Part shown: piece by piece, positions 1 through 9,340 of the stretch
Numbering within the stretch: position 1 is the stretch's first letter
Layout: the number at the start of each line of letters is the position of its first letter
Assembly: GCA_964407325.1 (NCBI GenBank)
Contig: CAYOVA010000003.1
Coordinates: 1-64,000, forward strand
Origin: JAOAFZ01 sp964407325
GTDB taxonomy: Bacteria > Patescibacteriota > Microgenomatia > UBA1406 > GWC2-37-13
Direction: 5' to 3'
Length of the DNA: 64,000 bases
Notes under the pieces: generated by a model
Databases searched by the model: none
The model's input: the letters and a program-made list of their open reading frames with translations, nothing else
What the model was told of the DNA's origin: nothing
Made by a program: the position numbers and the translations under genes

Positions 1-438
1 GGGAAGGAGTTTTAGTGTATTAACCCGGAACTTATACGCTGTTGCTGGCTGTAATGGCTCCTGGAACACAAAACGAACCACCTCTCCTGTTGTTTGTACT
101 GGTTTGTATTTGACATCGGGAGAAATAGAGAAAATAAAGTCTTTTTGTGCAACGCGTTTGTTAAAGGTAAGTTCAATATAGGAGTTATGAATAGGGAAAT
201 TTACGGTCATATTCTCCGGATAAATCGTTGAGACAGCAAGTTCTGGTGAAGGGATGGCCGTTGGCCGTTCAGTTGGTTTTCGTACGGGAATAAAGGTGGG
301 GCTTAACGTTGGCAGGGGAGTAGGTCCGGCATTTTCCAGTTCTTCTTTTCGGACTTGAAGGGTAAGCATCAAAAACATCAGGGTTATTACAATAATACAC
401 AGGACAGAAGCGATAGCAATAAAAACCGTTTTGTTCAT
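1..438 (-). CDS. Membrane-anchored Big_5/Ig-like protein, C-terminus cut by window edge
   Basis: The reading frame is open from the ATG at 438 to the window edge (146 codons), so the 3' end is missing. The N-terminus has one membrane segment (about residues 5-28), then a Pro/Thr-rich linker (PTPLPTLSPT), then a beta-rich stretch with an ITFNK/LTFNK-like strand and a PLQPATAYKFRV motif, typical of bacterial Ig-like Big_5 (SbsA-type) domains. It is the last visible gene of a minus-strand operon of envelope proteins and resembles the gene at 2822-3577, so the two look like paralogues. A structural or adhesive role outside the membrane is inferred. No enzyme motif is visible. Confidence 0.7.
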   Translation of the reverse strand, partial: MNKTVFIAIASVLCIIVITLMFLMLTLQVRKEELENAGPTPLPTLSPTFIPVRKPTERPTAIPSPELAVSTIYPENMTVNFPIHNSYIELTFNKRVAQKDFIFSISPDVKYKPVQTTGEVVRFVFQEPLQPATAYKFRVNTLKLLP

Positions 439-460
439 AGTTTCACTATAGCAGATGCTG

Positions 461-1144
461 TTACCGGTACGTAAGACTCATTTCCCATTTCTGCTCCTCA
501 TTGTCGGTAAAGACAACTTTGGTTGCATTGTTGTATCGTGCGGGTTCTACCGACAAATTCAGGCGGGTGGGGACTGGAAAACTACCCAAAGCAAAGGTTT
601 TGCTTTTATCGGTAGTATTCAGAATATATACTTTGTCGATTTCCCTTTCACCTGTTTCTTTTTCAATAAGAAGTAAGCTTGTGTTGCGAAGCCAGACAAA
701 AGACACATCAGTTGTGTTCTCTTCAAACGGGAAAAGAGCAATACTGGTGTTTTCACTTGCTTTTCTGATATTTAAACCGGACTGAGTGGCTTCGGCTATA
801 TAATCTTTACCAGGAGAATATTTACTGTTTTTTGAATAACGTTCATCTGGTTGCATGTATTCATACGTTTCAGGTATATCCTCTTCTAAAAGGAGAAGCT
901 CGGCACTACTTACGGGAGATGCAACCGGCAGCTCTTCATTAAAATGCTCATCTACATGCTGCACATGCAGTGAAATCTGAAGGTCGGGGTTAGTAAGCTG
1001 ATCGTTATTCTGGACTTCAGAAAGCTTTTCCGGAGGAACTGTTTCCAATGGTTTGTTCAGAAAAAAAGAAACAGCAGCAACAAGAAGCACTAACACAATT
1101 AATACGCTAATGGCGATTACAATTATGATTTTTTGTTTGCTCAT
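461..1144 (-). CDS. Single-pass membrane protein of unknown function
   Basis: 227 residues. A strongly hydrophobic N-terminal helix (about residues 5-28) follows MSKQK, so the protein is anchored with its bulk outside. The C-terminal half is beta-rich with repeated strand patterns (FVWLRNTSLLLIEK, VYILNTTD, KWEMSLTYR), which could be part of a propeller or sandwich fold, but I do not recognise the family. The start overlaps the stop of the upstream amidase gene as ATGA, which fixes the start and indicates translational coupling. It lies in the same operon as two peptidoglycan hydrolases and two Ig-like proteins, suggesting a role in the cell envelope. Confidence 0.75.
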   Translation of the reverse strand: MSKQKIIIVIAISVLIVLVLLVAAVSFFLNKPLETVPPEKLSEVQNNDQLTNPDLQISLHVQHVDEHFNEELPVASPVSSAELLLLEEDIPETYEYMQPDERYSKNSKYSPGKDYIAEATQSGLNIRKASENTSIALFPFEENTTDVSFVWLRNTSLLLIEKETGEREIDKVYILNTTDKSKTFALGSFPVPTRLNLSVEPARYNNATKVVFTDNEEQKWEMSLTYR

Positions 1145-2820
1145 AGTCTACACTCCTGTTTTAGCCGATTATGGAAATAGGCAAAATATTCCCTTCCCGG
1201 ATCCGTTTTATTAGTAGGATTTAAATCCCAATGGGCATATACTTGGGAATAAGGAAGATTATATTGTTTTAGCGCCCAACAAGTAATATTGAGTGCCTGT
1301 TTAGTGCTTCCACCCTTCCCGTCTGCACCCATAAGTTCTTTATAATGCGGGTGGCTTGGATTTTTATAGATTGAATCAAAACTGTCTCCTGAGATTTCAA
1401 TACTAATGGTATTCCCATAGCCTGCGACACATTCTGCCCGTTCAACTGAGGAACTAAACAGATACTGCATTTGCAAAATTCTTCCTTTTCCAATAGCAAA
1501 CTGACACGATAATTTTCGATCATTGAGCACGCTTAGGGTTGTTTCAGGGTTGATCCACCCAACAGACCAGTGGATAACAACCATGGTGGGCGTAATACAT
1601 TTGTTTTGCGCTTTTAACATCTTTAACTGTGAACCAGGAGCAAGAATGTATTGCGAAGCGAGAGGACAGCCAGCACCGGACTGCCTTTGGGGAGGAGGAC
1701 GATCTCCCGCTGGTACCTGGTCTTCATTGGTATCAGTGTCGCCCCCTTGTTGTTGCTGGTCAAATATGGCCAGAGCTTTTATCATAGCGGCAAGGCGTTT
1801 GTCGTCTCCTCTTCTTATGTACGATTTAGCCCAGTGTCGTTTTGTATCGTCGTCCATAATTGACCTTGCAAACTCAAAATCTTGGGGGAGGGTGGTTGTT
1901 GCGGATATATTTAACCCAACTCGCATGCAATCGTCTTTTCCGAGTAAAGAAGTAAAAAAGTATGATTTTGGATCCGAGGTAAGCCTTCCTTTACTTTCTG
2001 CTATTATACTTTCGTCTACTGAATTTACATCTTTGTAGTATTGTGAAACGAGGCTGTACCCTCCTACCGTTGTGGTAGTTTGTTTCGGATAGCTGTAATA
2101 CGGCGTCGATTGGTTATTGCTGTCGTTATACACTTTTTTGAGAACATCGGGAAGGGATTTGCCTGCATGGCATAGCTGAAAAAATTTTCGGAAATTATTG
2201 GAGGCAACTTGGTCATATGCCTGATATCCACCAATCTGGTACAGATTATTGGCGTCGCCCTGAGCCGCATTCATTTCGTTTTTGCAGAAGTATGCTACAC
2301 TCTTCTTCTTAACAGGATCAGCATTGTCTTTGCAGTTTACGGCAAATGGATTAAGACCGGCATCAAGCCAAGTCCAGCCGCATAACAAGTACGGTTTAAT
2401 TCCGGAGACTCCTTTCCCCGCCAGGAATTTTTCGTAATACAAACATTTTTCTGCATATGAGCGAAAGGTGGAGTTACTGAGAGCATTGAGATATCCTTGT
2501 ACTGCGCTATTGTCGGGTTCTGGGAGTGAATATTCCGCAAGGTCGAGGTTGGGAAGATCGCCTTCAGGTATTATGTCTTCCTCGTCTGGGTTTGTAGGAA
2601 ATGGAGTACCAAGCGCTTCGTTGATTTGCTGGCGCACATCGGGGGGAATATCAGCATCTTCAGGAATTGTTTGCCCTCCTCCACCGCCAAAGAGAACTTC
2701 TATAATTCTTTGCAAAAGATTTTTATTTTGCTGCTCTTCCTGAGCAATTACGGAGTACGATGATACAAATAGAAGACTACAGAAAACAAAAACGAAGATA
2801 ACAATTGTTTTTATTTTCAT
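1141..2820 (-). CDS. Secreted N-acetylmuramoyl-L-alanine amidase (amidase_2/PGRP fold)
   Basis: 559 residues. An N-terminal signal or anchor segment (about 4-26) is followed by an acidic and Pro-rich region, a long unrecognised middle domain with several cysteines, and a C-terminal amidase_2 domain (about 405-559). The zinc ligands are visible: His in VIHWSVG (about 415), His in YAHWDLNP (about 530) and the Asp of the TDPG motif (about 541), the H/H/D set of AmpD-type amidases. The enzyme should cut the bond between N-acetylmuramic acid and the stem peptide outside the membrane. It lies 1 nt downstream of the Ig-like gene and overlaps the next gene by ATGA. The middle domain may bind the wall or a partner. 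Confidence 0.82.
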   Translation of the reverse strand: MKIKTIVIFVFVFCSLLFVSSYSVIAQEEQQNKNLLQRIIEVLFGGGGGQTIPEDADIPPDVRQQINEALGTPFPTNPDEEDIIPEGDLPNLDLAEYSLPEPDNSAVQGYLNALSNSTFRSYAEKCLYYEKFLAGKGVSGIKPYLLCGWTWLDAGLNPFAVNCKDNADPVKKKSVAYFCKNEMNAAQGDANNLYQIGGYQAYDQVASNNFRKFFQLCHAGKSLPDVLKKVYNDSNNQSTPYYSYPKQTTTTVGGYSLVSQYYKDVNSVDESIIAESKGRLTSDPKSYFFTSLLGKDDCMRVGLNISATTTLPQDFEFARSIMDDDTKRHWAKSYIRRGDDKRLAAMIKALAIFDQQQQGGDTDTNEDQVPAGDRPPPQRQSGAGCPLASQYILAPGSQLKMLKAQNKCITPTMVVIHWSVGWINPETTLSVLNDRKLSCQFAIGKGRILQMQYLFSSSVERAECVAGYGNTISIEISGDSFDSIYKNPSHPHYKELMGADGKGGSTKQALNITCWALKQYNLPYSQVYAHWDLNPTNKTDPGREYFAYFHNRLKQECRL

Positions 2821-2821
2821 A

Positions 2822-3577
2822 TTACTTATAGGTAATTTGAAGTTGACTAATTTGTTCGCGGGCTAAACCTTGCGAAATGATCCATTTTTCGGCTTGTTGC
2901 TTAACAGTTTCTCGAGATGCATCTCCTTTACCTATTACTGTAAAAACATAGAATCCTTCATTATTTTTTGCAGCAGTTATTGAAAAGACAGCCGTTTCAA
3001 AAGGAACATAGTTGGAAAGATAGATGTCCGGATATTCCTGTATTTGCTGTTCCCGAACTTCCTCATAATAACCGGGTGGTTCTACAGCGGGAGCTGCAGT
3101 AGGAGAAGTGCCTGCCGTTCTAAAGTACCCGTAATAATCGGGACTGCCTTTTGTTGAAATGGAATAAGAATATGTTTCTCCCGGTAATAGTGGTTTGAGG
3201 AATGTTATTTGAATATCGTTATTGAGAGCTTTATAGCTAAACAAAGTAGGAGGTTGAAACGTTATCGTTGCCATTTCCGAATTGGTTAAATTGGCATTTG
3301 ACAGTGTAATAGTCAGTTGTTTTATTGAGACTGGTACATTCTCCTGACCGTTGCGCGGATTGCTTGAAAGTACAACAGGGGTAGGAAGCTGAGGTTGTTC
3401 TTGAGCGGTAGTTTCGATTCTCGAATTTGGAACATAAGTAACAGTTGGGATGGTTTGAGTTGCTGTAGATGAAGGAGTAGGTTGCATCCGTTGGGTAATA
3501 AGGGCTACTGTTACAACAAGAAGAATTAAGATAACTGCACCTATAACACCGGCGGTAATAAACAGTTTTTTGTTCAT
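2822..3577 (-). CDS. Membrane-anchored Big_5/Ig-like protein
   Basis: 251 residues from the ATG at 3577. A longer in-frame start at 3652 exists but would overlap the upstream gene by 79 nt, while 3577 gives an ATGA junction, so 3577 is preferred. One membrane helix (about 5-30) is followed by a Ser/Thr/Pro linker and a Big_5-like domain (NPRNGQENVPVSIKQLTITL, then PLLPGETYSYSI). The C-terminal 90 residues form a separate unrecognised domain ending in QLQITYK. It shares its architecture with the partial gene at 1-438. Position between a CHAP-like hydrolase and an amidase points to wall-associated work; no catalytic motif is seen. Confidence 0.75.
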   Translation of the reverse strand: MNKKLFITAGVIGAVILILLVVTVALITQRMQPTPSSTATQTIPTVTYVPNSRIETTAQEQPQLPTPVVLSSNPRNGQENVPVSIKQLTITLSNANLTNSEMATITFQPPTLFSYKALNNDIQITFLKPLLPGETYSYSISTKGSPDYYGYFRTAGTSPTAAPAVEPPGYYEEVREQQIQEYPDIYLSNYVPFETAVFSITAAKNNEGFYVFTVIGKGDASRETVKQQAEKWIISQGLAREQISQLQITYK

Positions 3578-4839
3578 TGTAAGTCTTTTGGCATAAAGCA
3601 ATGTGTAAGTGGCCAGCCTGTGCCCATTTTTCGTGTATTTACCGTACCGCAATAATCAAAGTTACCCTCATATACTTCTATTTCTCTCTTATCACTACTG
3701 GTAAAACTACCGATAGTAATGTGGAACTCGTAACCAAACCAGATAGGCTCACCCACTTTTGCTACATTTTTGCATTCACTTATGGGATAAGCTCGAAATC
3801 GTGATTGAACATCACCATCTGCTATGAGCTGGGCACCGACTCCATTTAAACCTGAAAATACATTGTACGATGAATCATCATGAAGAGCCATCCACGCATT
3901 TTGTGCAAATCCCATACATTGGTATCCCCGGGACCGATTTGGTTGACCATTTGGGCAAGGATTAGGATGTGCTAGAGAATAATCTTGGTCTGCGTTGACA
4001 ATGGCATTTGCCCTGGCATTCGGACCAAGTGCTGTTACTTTATTCAGGCATGCTTTATTCTCCGGTAGTACTTGTCCTGGTTTGTAGGTTGTACATTTCT
4101 GTTTAATTTCATTGTAAAGCTGGCATGTGTATTTTAAAGTAGGGCTACTGTGTCTTTTACAGTCGGCAAAACTGATGGTGGTGGGAGGTTGTGTTTCTGG
4201 TGGCTCTTCTAAGTTTTCATCTTCATTCCCATCTTCAGCATCATTATTTTCTTCCTCATCATTCGAGTCACCGCTTCTTCCTCCAAAAAGCGACTCAAGC
4301 AAAGCTTCCAGTATCGGTTTCTCCTTTTCAATACGTTCACGAATATCTTCTCCGGTATCTGGTGTAATATTCGCTTCGGGTGTTTCGTCAGAATCCTCCT
4401 CCTCATCTTCTTTCAAAGTAATAACCTGGCTGCTTGTTACCATCGAGCACCTTGTTCCTCCATCATCGCAGTCGCGAAACTGGTAGGCAACGAGTTCTAT
4501 TTTTTGAGGATTTTCCGGTGCATCTAACGGCATAGTACACAATATGCGCGCAACAGGGTGTTCACCGTCTTCAATCCAGCCTAAGAAGAGTCCGTTATCC
4601 GAACGGCATGCGCCGCCACCATCTGCAGGTAAATATTCAGCACCATCGAAAACCAGGTTAATAGTCATGTTTTCGTTAATCTCGGCCGTTTGCAGTTGTG
4701 CTTCAAACACCTCACCTCGTTCAAGAACTGTTTTCTTTGCCTTTACGTCAAAAATTTCGATTGTAGCCGCTGATACAGTTGAAGAAAACGCAAGCAAAAT
4801 AACGGTAATTCCAGTACAAATAAATGCGAGTTTTTTCAT
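3574..4839 (-). CDS. Secreted CHAP-like cysteine peptidase/amidase
   Basis: About 421 residues from the ATG at 4839; a GTG one codon upstream (4842) is the alternative. There is a signal peptide (KLAFICTGITVILLAFSSTVSA), a beta-rich N-terminal domain, a very acidic Asp/Glu linker, then a Cys-rich C-terminal domain. The C-terminus has a YQCMGFAQNAW motif (Cys near 308) and a later GYEFHITIG motif (His near 373), the Cys-His layout of CHAP/NlpC-P60 enzymes that cut peptide bonds in peptidoglycan. It is the first gene of the minus operon, divergent from the Clp gene. CHAP is my best family call but the match is by motif only. Confidence 0.68.
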   Translation of the reverse strand: MKKLAFICTGITVILLAFSSTVSAATIEIFDVKAKKTVLERGEVFEAQLQTAEINENMTINLVFDGAEYLPADGGGACRSDNGLFLGWIEDGEHPVARILCTMPLDAPENPQKIELVAYQFRDCDDGGTRCSMVTSSQVITLKEDEEEDSDETPEANITPDTGEDIRERIEKEKPILEALLESLFGGRSGDSNDEEENNDAEDGNEDENLEEPPETQPPTTISFADCKRHSSPTLKYTCQLYNEIKQKCTTYKPGQVLPENKACLNKVTALGPNARANAIVNADQDYSLAHPNPCPNGQPNRSRGYQCMGFAQNAWMALHDDSSYNVFSGLNGVGAQLIADGDVQSRFRAYPISECKNVAKVGEPIWFGYEFHITIGSFTSSDKREIEVYEGNFDYCGTVNTRKMGTGWPLTHCFMPKDLQ

Positions 4840-4897
4840 CACTTCTTAATAGTAGCACCATTTCCTATAGAGTTCTACTCAAGAATTGCACAATTCA

Positions 4898-4926
4898 TTG
4901 ACAAACGTTTTTTCATTCTCCATAAT
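4898..4926 (+). promoter_or_regulatory. Sigma70-type promoter of the Clp gene
   Basis: TTGACA (4898-4903), 17-bp spacer, CATAAT (4921-4926). The ATG at 4933 follows after only 6 nt, so the transcript should be leaderless or nearly so. No CIRCE heat-shock inverted repeat is visible. Confidence 0.75.
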
Positions 4927-4932
4927 GAACTA

Positions 4933-7900
4933 ATGGCCGGATTTTTTGATTTTATAAAAACGAAAGGTACTCCTACTGGTGCTGCACCAGCTCCCTCCAA
5001 TGGCCAGCCTCAGCCAGCCCAAACTCAAGGCCAACCGGTTACCACTCAGCAAACTCAACCATATAACGGAATCGGTTCACCAGGAGCCGGACAAACAGCC
5101 TATAATGGCATTGGTTCACCTCCCGGTGGAGGCCAATCATACAATGGAATCGGCTCTCCGACTCCAACTGCTCCTCCTGCAGAAACTGTAGCGCAACCAC
5201 CTCAGTCATATTCACCACCAGTGCAGCAACCCGAGTCAGTACAACAACCTGCTGTAGAAACAGCGCCCGATGCGATGGATGTTTCCGCACCTACAGCACC
5301 TGCGGAACCAGTTACGCCACCTGCTGCAACGATAGAACCACCAAAAGAAACAGCGCCGGTTTCAGCAGAACAGAAAGCACCAGGAACAACAGGAGAAGCA
5401 ACTCCAGCTACTACCGGAGTAAAGCCAGGTGAGCAAGGAAAACCACCTGGTGAAGCAAGTCCAGAAGATCCTGCCAGTGCAGAGGAAAAAAAGAGAATGG
5501 ATATGGATGTTATGACGCATCTGACACAGCGTTCTAACCGCGTATTTTTATCAGCCAATACAAAAGCAAAAGAATTAATGTCGGCAGAAGTTGATAGCGA
5601 ACACTTGCTGCATGGATTACTGTCCGACCCGGAAATTTATAAGCTGCTTGTCGGTATGAAAATCCAACCGCAGCTGATTGATGCAGAACTGGAAAAAATA
5701 TACAAAAAAGGGACATCGGCTGTAACTCCCCAACCGGCTCCACGGGTAAAAAGAATACTAGACAGCTCACTGGTGATTGCCCGAAAGCTTGGCTATGAAT
5801 TTATTTCACCCGAGCACCTGTTAATTGCCACTTATGAAGAAGGGGAAGGTGTTGGTGCGCAGACTTTAAAGAAATTTAATGTAAACAAAGAAGAGCTGAA
5901 TAAAAAGATTCTTGGCAAGAAAGAAGGTCTTGACAGCCAAGCTGAAGGTGGAAAAGTACAGAAAAGCGCACTAGCTTCATTCACCATTGATCTGACCGCA
6001 AAAGCAGAACAGGGGAAACTGGATCCGGTTGTTGGCCGCTCCGATGTAATTGAAAGAATTATTCATATATTATCGCGTCGCCTTAAAAACAATCCCGTAC
6101 TTATTGGAGAACCTGGTGTGGGAAAAACGGCTGTTGTTGAAGGCCTGGCGCAACGAATTGTTGCAAAGCAGGTTCCCGAACAGCTCCTTGGTAAAAGAAT
6201 CGTCCAGCTTGATTTAATGAGTGTTGTTGCTGGGGCTTCCCATCGAGGAGAATTCGAAGAACGCATGAAAAACCTGGTTGAGGAAGTAAAAGAAGGGAAA
6301 GGCCAGGTTATCCTCTTTATTGATGAAATCCATACTATCGTGGGTGCCGGAGCTGGTGGTGAAGGCTCACTCGATGCAGCCAACTTTATTAAGCCCGCGC
6401 TTTCCCGTGGCGAACTGCAGATGATTGGTGCAACTACCATAACGGAATACAAAAGAATCGAAAAAGACGCAGCCCTTGAACGTCGCTTCCAAAGTGTACT
6501 GGTATCTGAACCAACTGAAGAAGCGGCTATAAAAATGATTAAAGCGCTACGTGATAAATTTGAGGCGTTCCACAGAGTAAAAATCCCTGATGAAACACTG
6601 GAGGCAGCCGTAAAGCTCTCCAAGAGATACTTAAGCGATCGCTTCCTGCCGGATAAAGCGGTTGACCTTATAGATGAAGCATCTTCGGCGGTTCGTTTGC
6701 CGTTGCTCTCGTTACCCGAGGAAATTAAGAATATCGAAGAGCGTATTGCACAAATAAAGCAGGAAAAAGACGAAGCAGAAAAGAATGGAGATCGCGTAAA
6801 AGTGCGCATTCTTAATTCGAAACTGGATGATATCAATGCAGATCTTAACGAAAAGAAAGATGAATTTAACATGAAGAAAGCGCAGACAACAACGGTTGTC
6901 TCACTGGATACGGTTCGCGATGTTATTTCAAAACGAACAGGTATCCCGTTAAGCAAGATCACCGCAACGGAAAGCGACAAAATTCAAAAGCTGGAAGAGA
7001 TTATGCATAAGCGGTTAATTGGCCAGGAGCGCGCTGTAAAAACAGTTGCTCAGGCTGTTCGCCGTGGACGTGCCGGTCTAAAATCTGCAGGGCGCCCAAT
7101 TGGAAGTTTTGTATTCCTAGGCCCGTCCGGGGTAGGTAAAACCGAACTTGCAAAAACTCTCGCAGAAATTCTTTTCGGTGTTGAAGAATCGATGATTCGC
7201 TTTGACATGACCGAGTACATGGAAAAACACGAAGTTGCAAAACTGCTTGGACCGCCCCCAGGCTATGTTGGCTATGAAGAAGGGGGGAAGCTGACCGAAG
7301 CAGTACGACAAAAGCAATATTCTGTAGTGCTCTTCGACGAAGTGGAAAAAGCACATCCTGATATTTTCAATATTTTGCTCCAGATTTTGGACGATGGACG
7401 CTTAACCGATAACAAAGGTCGCACTATCTCATTTAAGAACACCGTCGTCATCTGTACTTCCAATATCGGTACCAAGATGATTCAAGAAGAACTAATGAAG
7501 CAAAATAAAGGCCAGGTTGAAGAACCGCCAGTTCTTTCGACCTATACGTTCTCACCTCGTGGTCGTGAAATTATCACCATTGGCAATAAATATTTTGAAC
7601 GGGATGGAAGCGGGAAGCCAGCCACAGCTGAGCAGCCAAAAGATGCACAACCAAAAGATGCAAGCTCAAAAGATCAGAAGAAACCGGAAGATAAGAAAAG
7701 TGACGGTAAAACCAGTTGGAATGAAGGAATTTTGTTTGATTACTTTGCCGGACAGAAGATAGAAAAAGCCAAACCAAAAATTGAAGAGCCGGTACCAGGC
7801 GAAGAAGCAGCAGTAAAGCCAGAAGTTCCGCAGGCTCAAGTAGCTGACGAAGAAATGCAGTTCCCGGTACTCGGTTATGATACGCATGCTATTTCCTCAA

Positions 7901-9117
7901 AGGGAGTAGAAATGATAACCCGCGATGCACTGGTGTTTACCCGCAATGCCACCACTTCAAAGGTATGGACAGTACAGAATCTGATCGATTACATGAAAGA
8001 AGGAGTTGTTATTAACGCCCTGCCAGACGCGCCAGATGAGCAGCTCCCAACAGCGAGACTTAAAACGCATGCTTTTACCCCCGACGAAAAAGAAGTTGTA
8101 ACCTTCCGCGATCGTTTCTGGAGAAGAATGGAAGGCGCAACTGACTGGGAAACCGGGTATTTGAAAGACTATTTCCTTGACCAGACTATCAAAGAAGGCA
8201 ATTTTCCCGGCACCCATTGGGATATCCATGCATTCTCTCCAACTGGAAAAGAAATTATCGTCGTTGGAGAATCTGTATGGAGTCGAGAAGCAAGTAGCAA
8301 AGAGTGGAAGATGCAAAAACTGAACGAATATTTTGGAGCAGATTTCCCGCTCGATAAGGAAATTGAGGAAAAGAACCGCATTGAAACCGAATCGGAAGCA
8401 AAGAAATACGACGTAATTAAAGACCGTGTAATGCAGGAACTGCTCAAGTTTTTCCGCCCTGAATTGGTAAACCGTTTCGACGAAGTTATCGTGTTTGAGC
8501 CGCTGAAGTTTAAGCATATGATTTCTATCGTCAAGCTGCAGTTAAAAGCGTTGGAAAAGCTGCTAGAAGAGCAGGATCTTGGATTTAGCTATACAGACGC
8601 TGCGGTTAAAGAGATTGTACGAGCAGGCTTTGACCCGGTTTTTGGAGCACGTCCATTACGCCGCGCTATCCAGAGATTAATCGAAAATCCCATTTCGGAA
8701 TTGATTATCGCCCAGACGGTAAAAGCAGGCGACTTTATCTATCTTGATTGGGACGGCGAAAAATTTGTCTTTGATGTCGAACGAACTGAGAGAATGAAAG
8801 AAGCAAAGAACTTTACCCCGCTTGATGTACCGGCATTTGTTGCAAAATATTTTGTGCAGGATAAAGATGCCATTATGAAAGCGCTTATCGAGAAATGGCC
8901 GGAATATGAAGAAGTAAAGCCAGTAGAAGATGCGAAGAAGGAAGAACCCAAGACTGAAGGATCTGTGAAGCCAGTAGAGGCTATAAAGCCAGTCGAGGAT
9001 CCAAAAAAGGGTATGAACGGAAGTTCTAACGGAATGCCAAATAATCAGCCATCAACACCATCGGTGCCTCCTTCAAGTCCAAGTCCAACACCAATGTCCC
9101 CTGTGGCTGGAGTATAA
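4933..9117 (+). CDS. ClpB/ClpC-type double AAA+ unfoldase with inserted repeat domain
   Basis: 1394 residues, against about 810-870 for usual ClpB/ClpC. In order: a Pro/Gln-rich low-complexity N-terminus with three YNGIGSP copies (about 1-185); Clp-N double repeat (about 190-330); AAA1 with Walker A GEPGVGKT (about 391) and Walker B VILFIDE (about 459); a short coiled M-domain of ClpC length; AAA2 with Walker A GPSGVGKT (about 730) and LFDEVEKAH (about 798); sensor region TSNIG (about 841). Then about 300 extra residues (850-1155) hold four copies of an unrecognised repeat before AAA2 resumes at ELVNRFDEVIVFEPL. The insertion occupies the place where ClpA/ClpC carry the ClpP-docking tripeptide. 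The tail is again Pro/Ser-rich. Substrate unfolding by ATP hydrolysis is expected; the partner is unknown. The two genes downstream encode small membrane proteins. Confidence 0.9.
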   Translation: MAGFFDFIKTKGTPTGAAPAPSNGQPQPAQTQGQPVTTQQTQPYNGIGSPGAGQTAYNGIGSPPGGGQSYNGIGSPTPTAPPAETVAQPPQSYSPPVQQPESVQQPAVETAPDAMDVSAPTAPAEPVTPPAATIEPPKETAPVSAEQKAPGTTGEATPATTGVKPGEQGKPPGEASPEDPASAEEKKRMDMDVMTHLTQRSNRVFLSANTKAKELMSAEVDSEHLLHGLLSDPEIYKLLVGMKIQPQLIDAELEKIYKKGTSAVTPQPAPRVKRILDSSLVIARKLGYEFISPEHLLIATYEEGEGVGAQTLKKFNVNKEELNKKILGKKEGLDSQAEGGKVQKSALASFTIDLTAKAEQGKLDPVVGRSDVIERIIHILSRRLKNNPVLIGEPGVGKTAVVEGLAQRIVAKQVPEQLLGKRIVQLDLMSVVAGASHRGEFEERMKNLVEEVKEGKGQVILFIDEIHTIVGAGAGGEGSLDAANFIKPALSRGELQMIGATTITEYKRIEKDAALERRFQSVLVSEPTEEAAIKMIKALRDKFEAFHRVKIPDETLEAAVKLSKRYLSDRFLPDKAVDLIDEASSAVRLPLLSLPEEIKNIEERIAQIKQEKDEAEKNGDRVKVRILNSKLDDINADLNEKKDEFNMKKAQTTTVVSLDTVRDVISKRTGIPLSKITATESDKIQKLEEIMHKRLIGQERAVKTVAQAVRRGRAGLKSAGRPIGSFVFLGPSGVGKTELAKTLAEILFGVEESMIRFDMTEYMEKHEVAKLLGPPPGYVGYEEGGKLTEAVRQKQYSVVLFDEVEKAHPDIFNILLQILDDGRLTDNKGRTISFKNTVVICTSNIGTKMIQEELMKQNKGQVEEPPVLSTYTFSPRGREIITIGNKYFERDGSGKPATAEQPKDAQPKDASSKDQKKPEDKKSDGKTSWNEGILFDYFAGQKIEKAKPKIEEPVPGEEAAVKPEVPQAQVADEEMQFPVLGYDTHAISSKGVEMITRDALVFTRNATTSKVWTVQNLIDYMKEGVVINALPDAPDEQLPTARLKTHAFTPDEKEVVTFRDRFWRRMEGATDWETGYLKDYFLDQTIKEGNFPGTHWDIHAFSPTGKEIIVVGESVWSREASSKEWKMQKLNEYFGADFPLDKEIEEKNRIETESEAKKYDVIKDRVMQELLKFFRPELVNRFDEVIVFEPLKFKHMISIVKLQLKALEKLLEEQDLGFSYTDAAVKEIVRAGFDPVFGARPLRRAIQRLIENPISELIIAQTVKAGDFIYLDWDGEKFVFDVERTERMKEAKNFTPLDVPAFVAKYFVQDKDAIMKALIEKWPEYEEVKPVEDAKKEEPKTEGSVKPVEAIKPVEDPKKGMNGSSNGMPNNQPSTPSVPPSSPSPTPMSPVAGV
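7537..8398 (+). repeat. Four-copy protein repeat inside the second AAA domain of the Clp gene
   Basis: Four related units start near residues 870, 984, 1045 and 1098 of the protein. Shared pattern: T/H-A-F-S-P-x-G-K-E-I-I, then F/W-x-R, then W-x-x-x-x-L-x-D/E-Y-F. Unit spacing is about 113 (unit 1 carries an added Lys/Asp/Pro-rich stretch), 61 and 53 residues. The units have diverged, so this is an old duplication and not an assembly repeat. I do not recognise the repeat family. Confidence 0.8.
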
Positions 9118-9127
9118 TAAGTAACGT

Positions 9128-9340
9128 ATGGCACTCAACTATACTCCACTCGATTCAAAAAAATACCCAGTACCTGGAGAAGTAAAACCGGACACTGCAG
9201 CGGCTGATACAAAATCTATTCCCCCTCCAGCTACCCATACATCTAGCTCGAAAATTGACGCGATCTTAATCGGAATAATCGTAATAACCCTTGGAGTATT
9301 AGGCGTATTATTATTTATGCTTTTCCAGAAATCCATATGA
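9128..9340 (+). CDS. Small single-pass membrane protein
   Basis: 70 residues. The first 40 are soluble and rich in Pro, Lys, Thr and Ser; residues about 43-66 form one membrane helix (IDAILIGIIVITLGVLGVLLFML). It starts 10 nt after the Clp gene and its TGA overlaps the ATG of the pilin-like gene (ATGA), so the three genes are one transcription unit. No family is recognised. A role as a membrane tether or accessory subunit of the neighbouring Clp or pilin protein is inference. Confidence 0.7.
   Translation: MALNYTPLDSKKYPVPGEVKPDTAAADTKSIPPPATHTSSSKIDAILIGIIVITLGVLGVLLFMLFQKSI

Noticed and set aside
4127..4486. Ser-rich plus-strand open frame opposite the CHAP gene
   Set aside because: It is the complement of the Asp/Glu-rich linker, which always gives Ser/Phe-rich frames.
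6063..6980. Long antisense open frame (305 codons) within the Clp gene
   Set aside because: Serine-rich shadow translation of conserved AAA1 sequence; no promoter or start signal.
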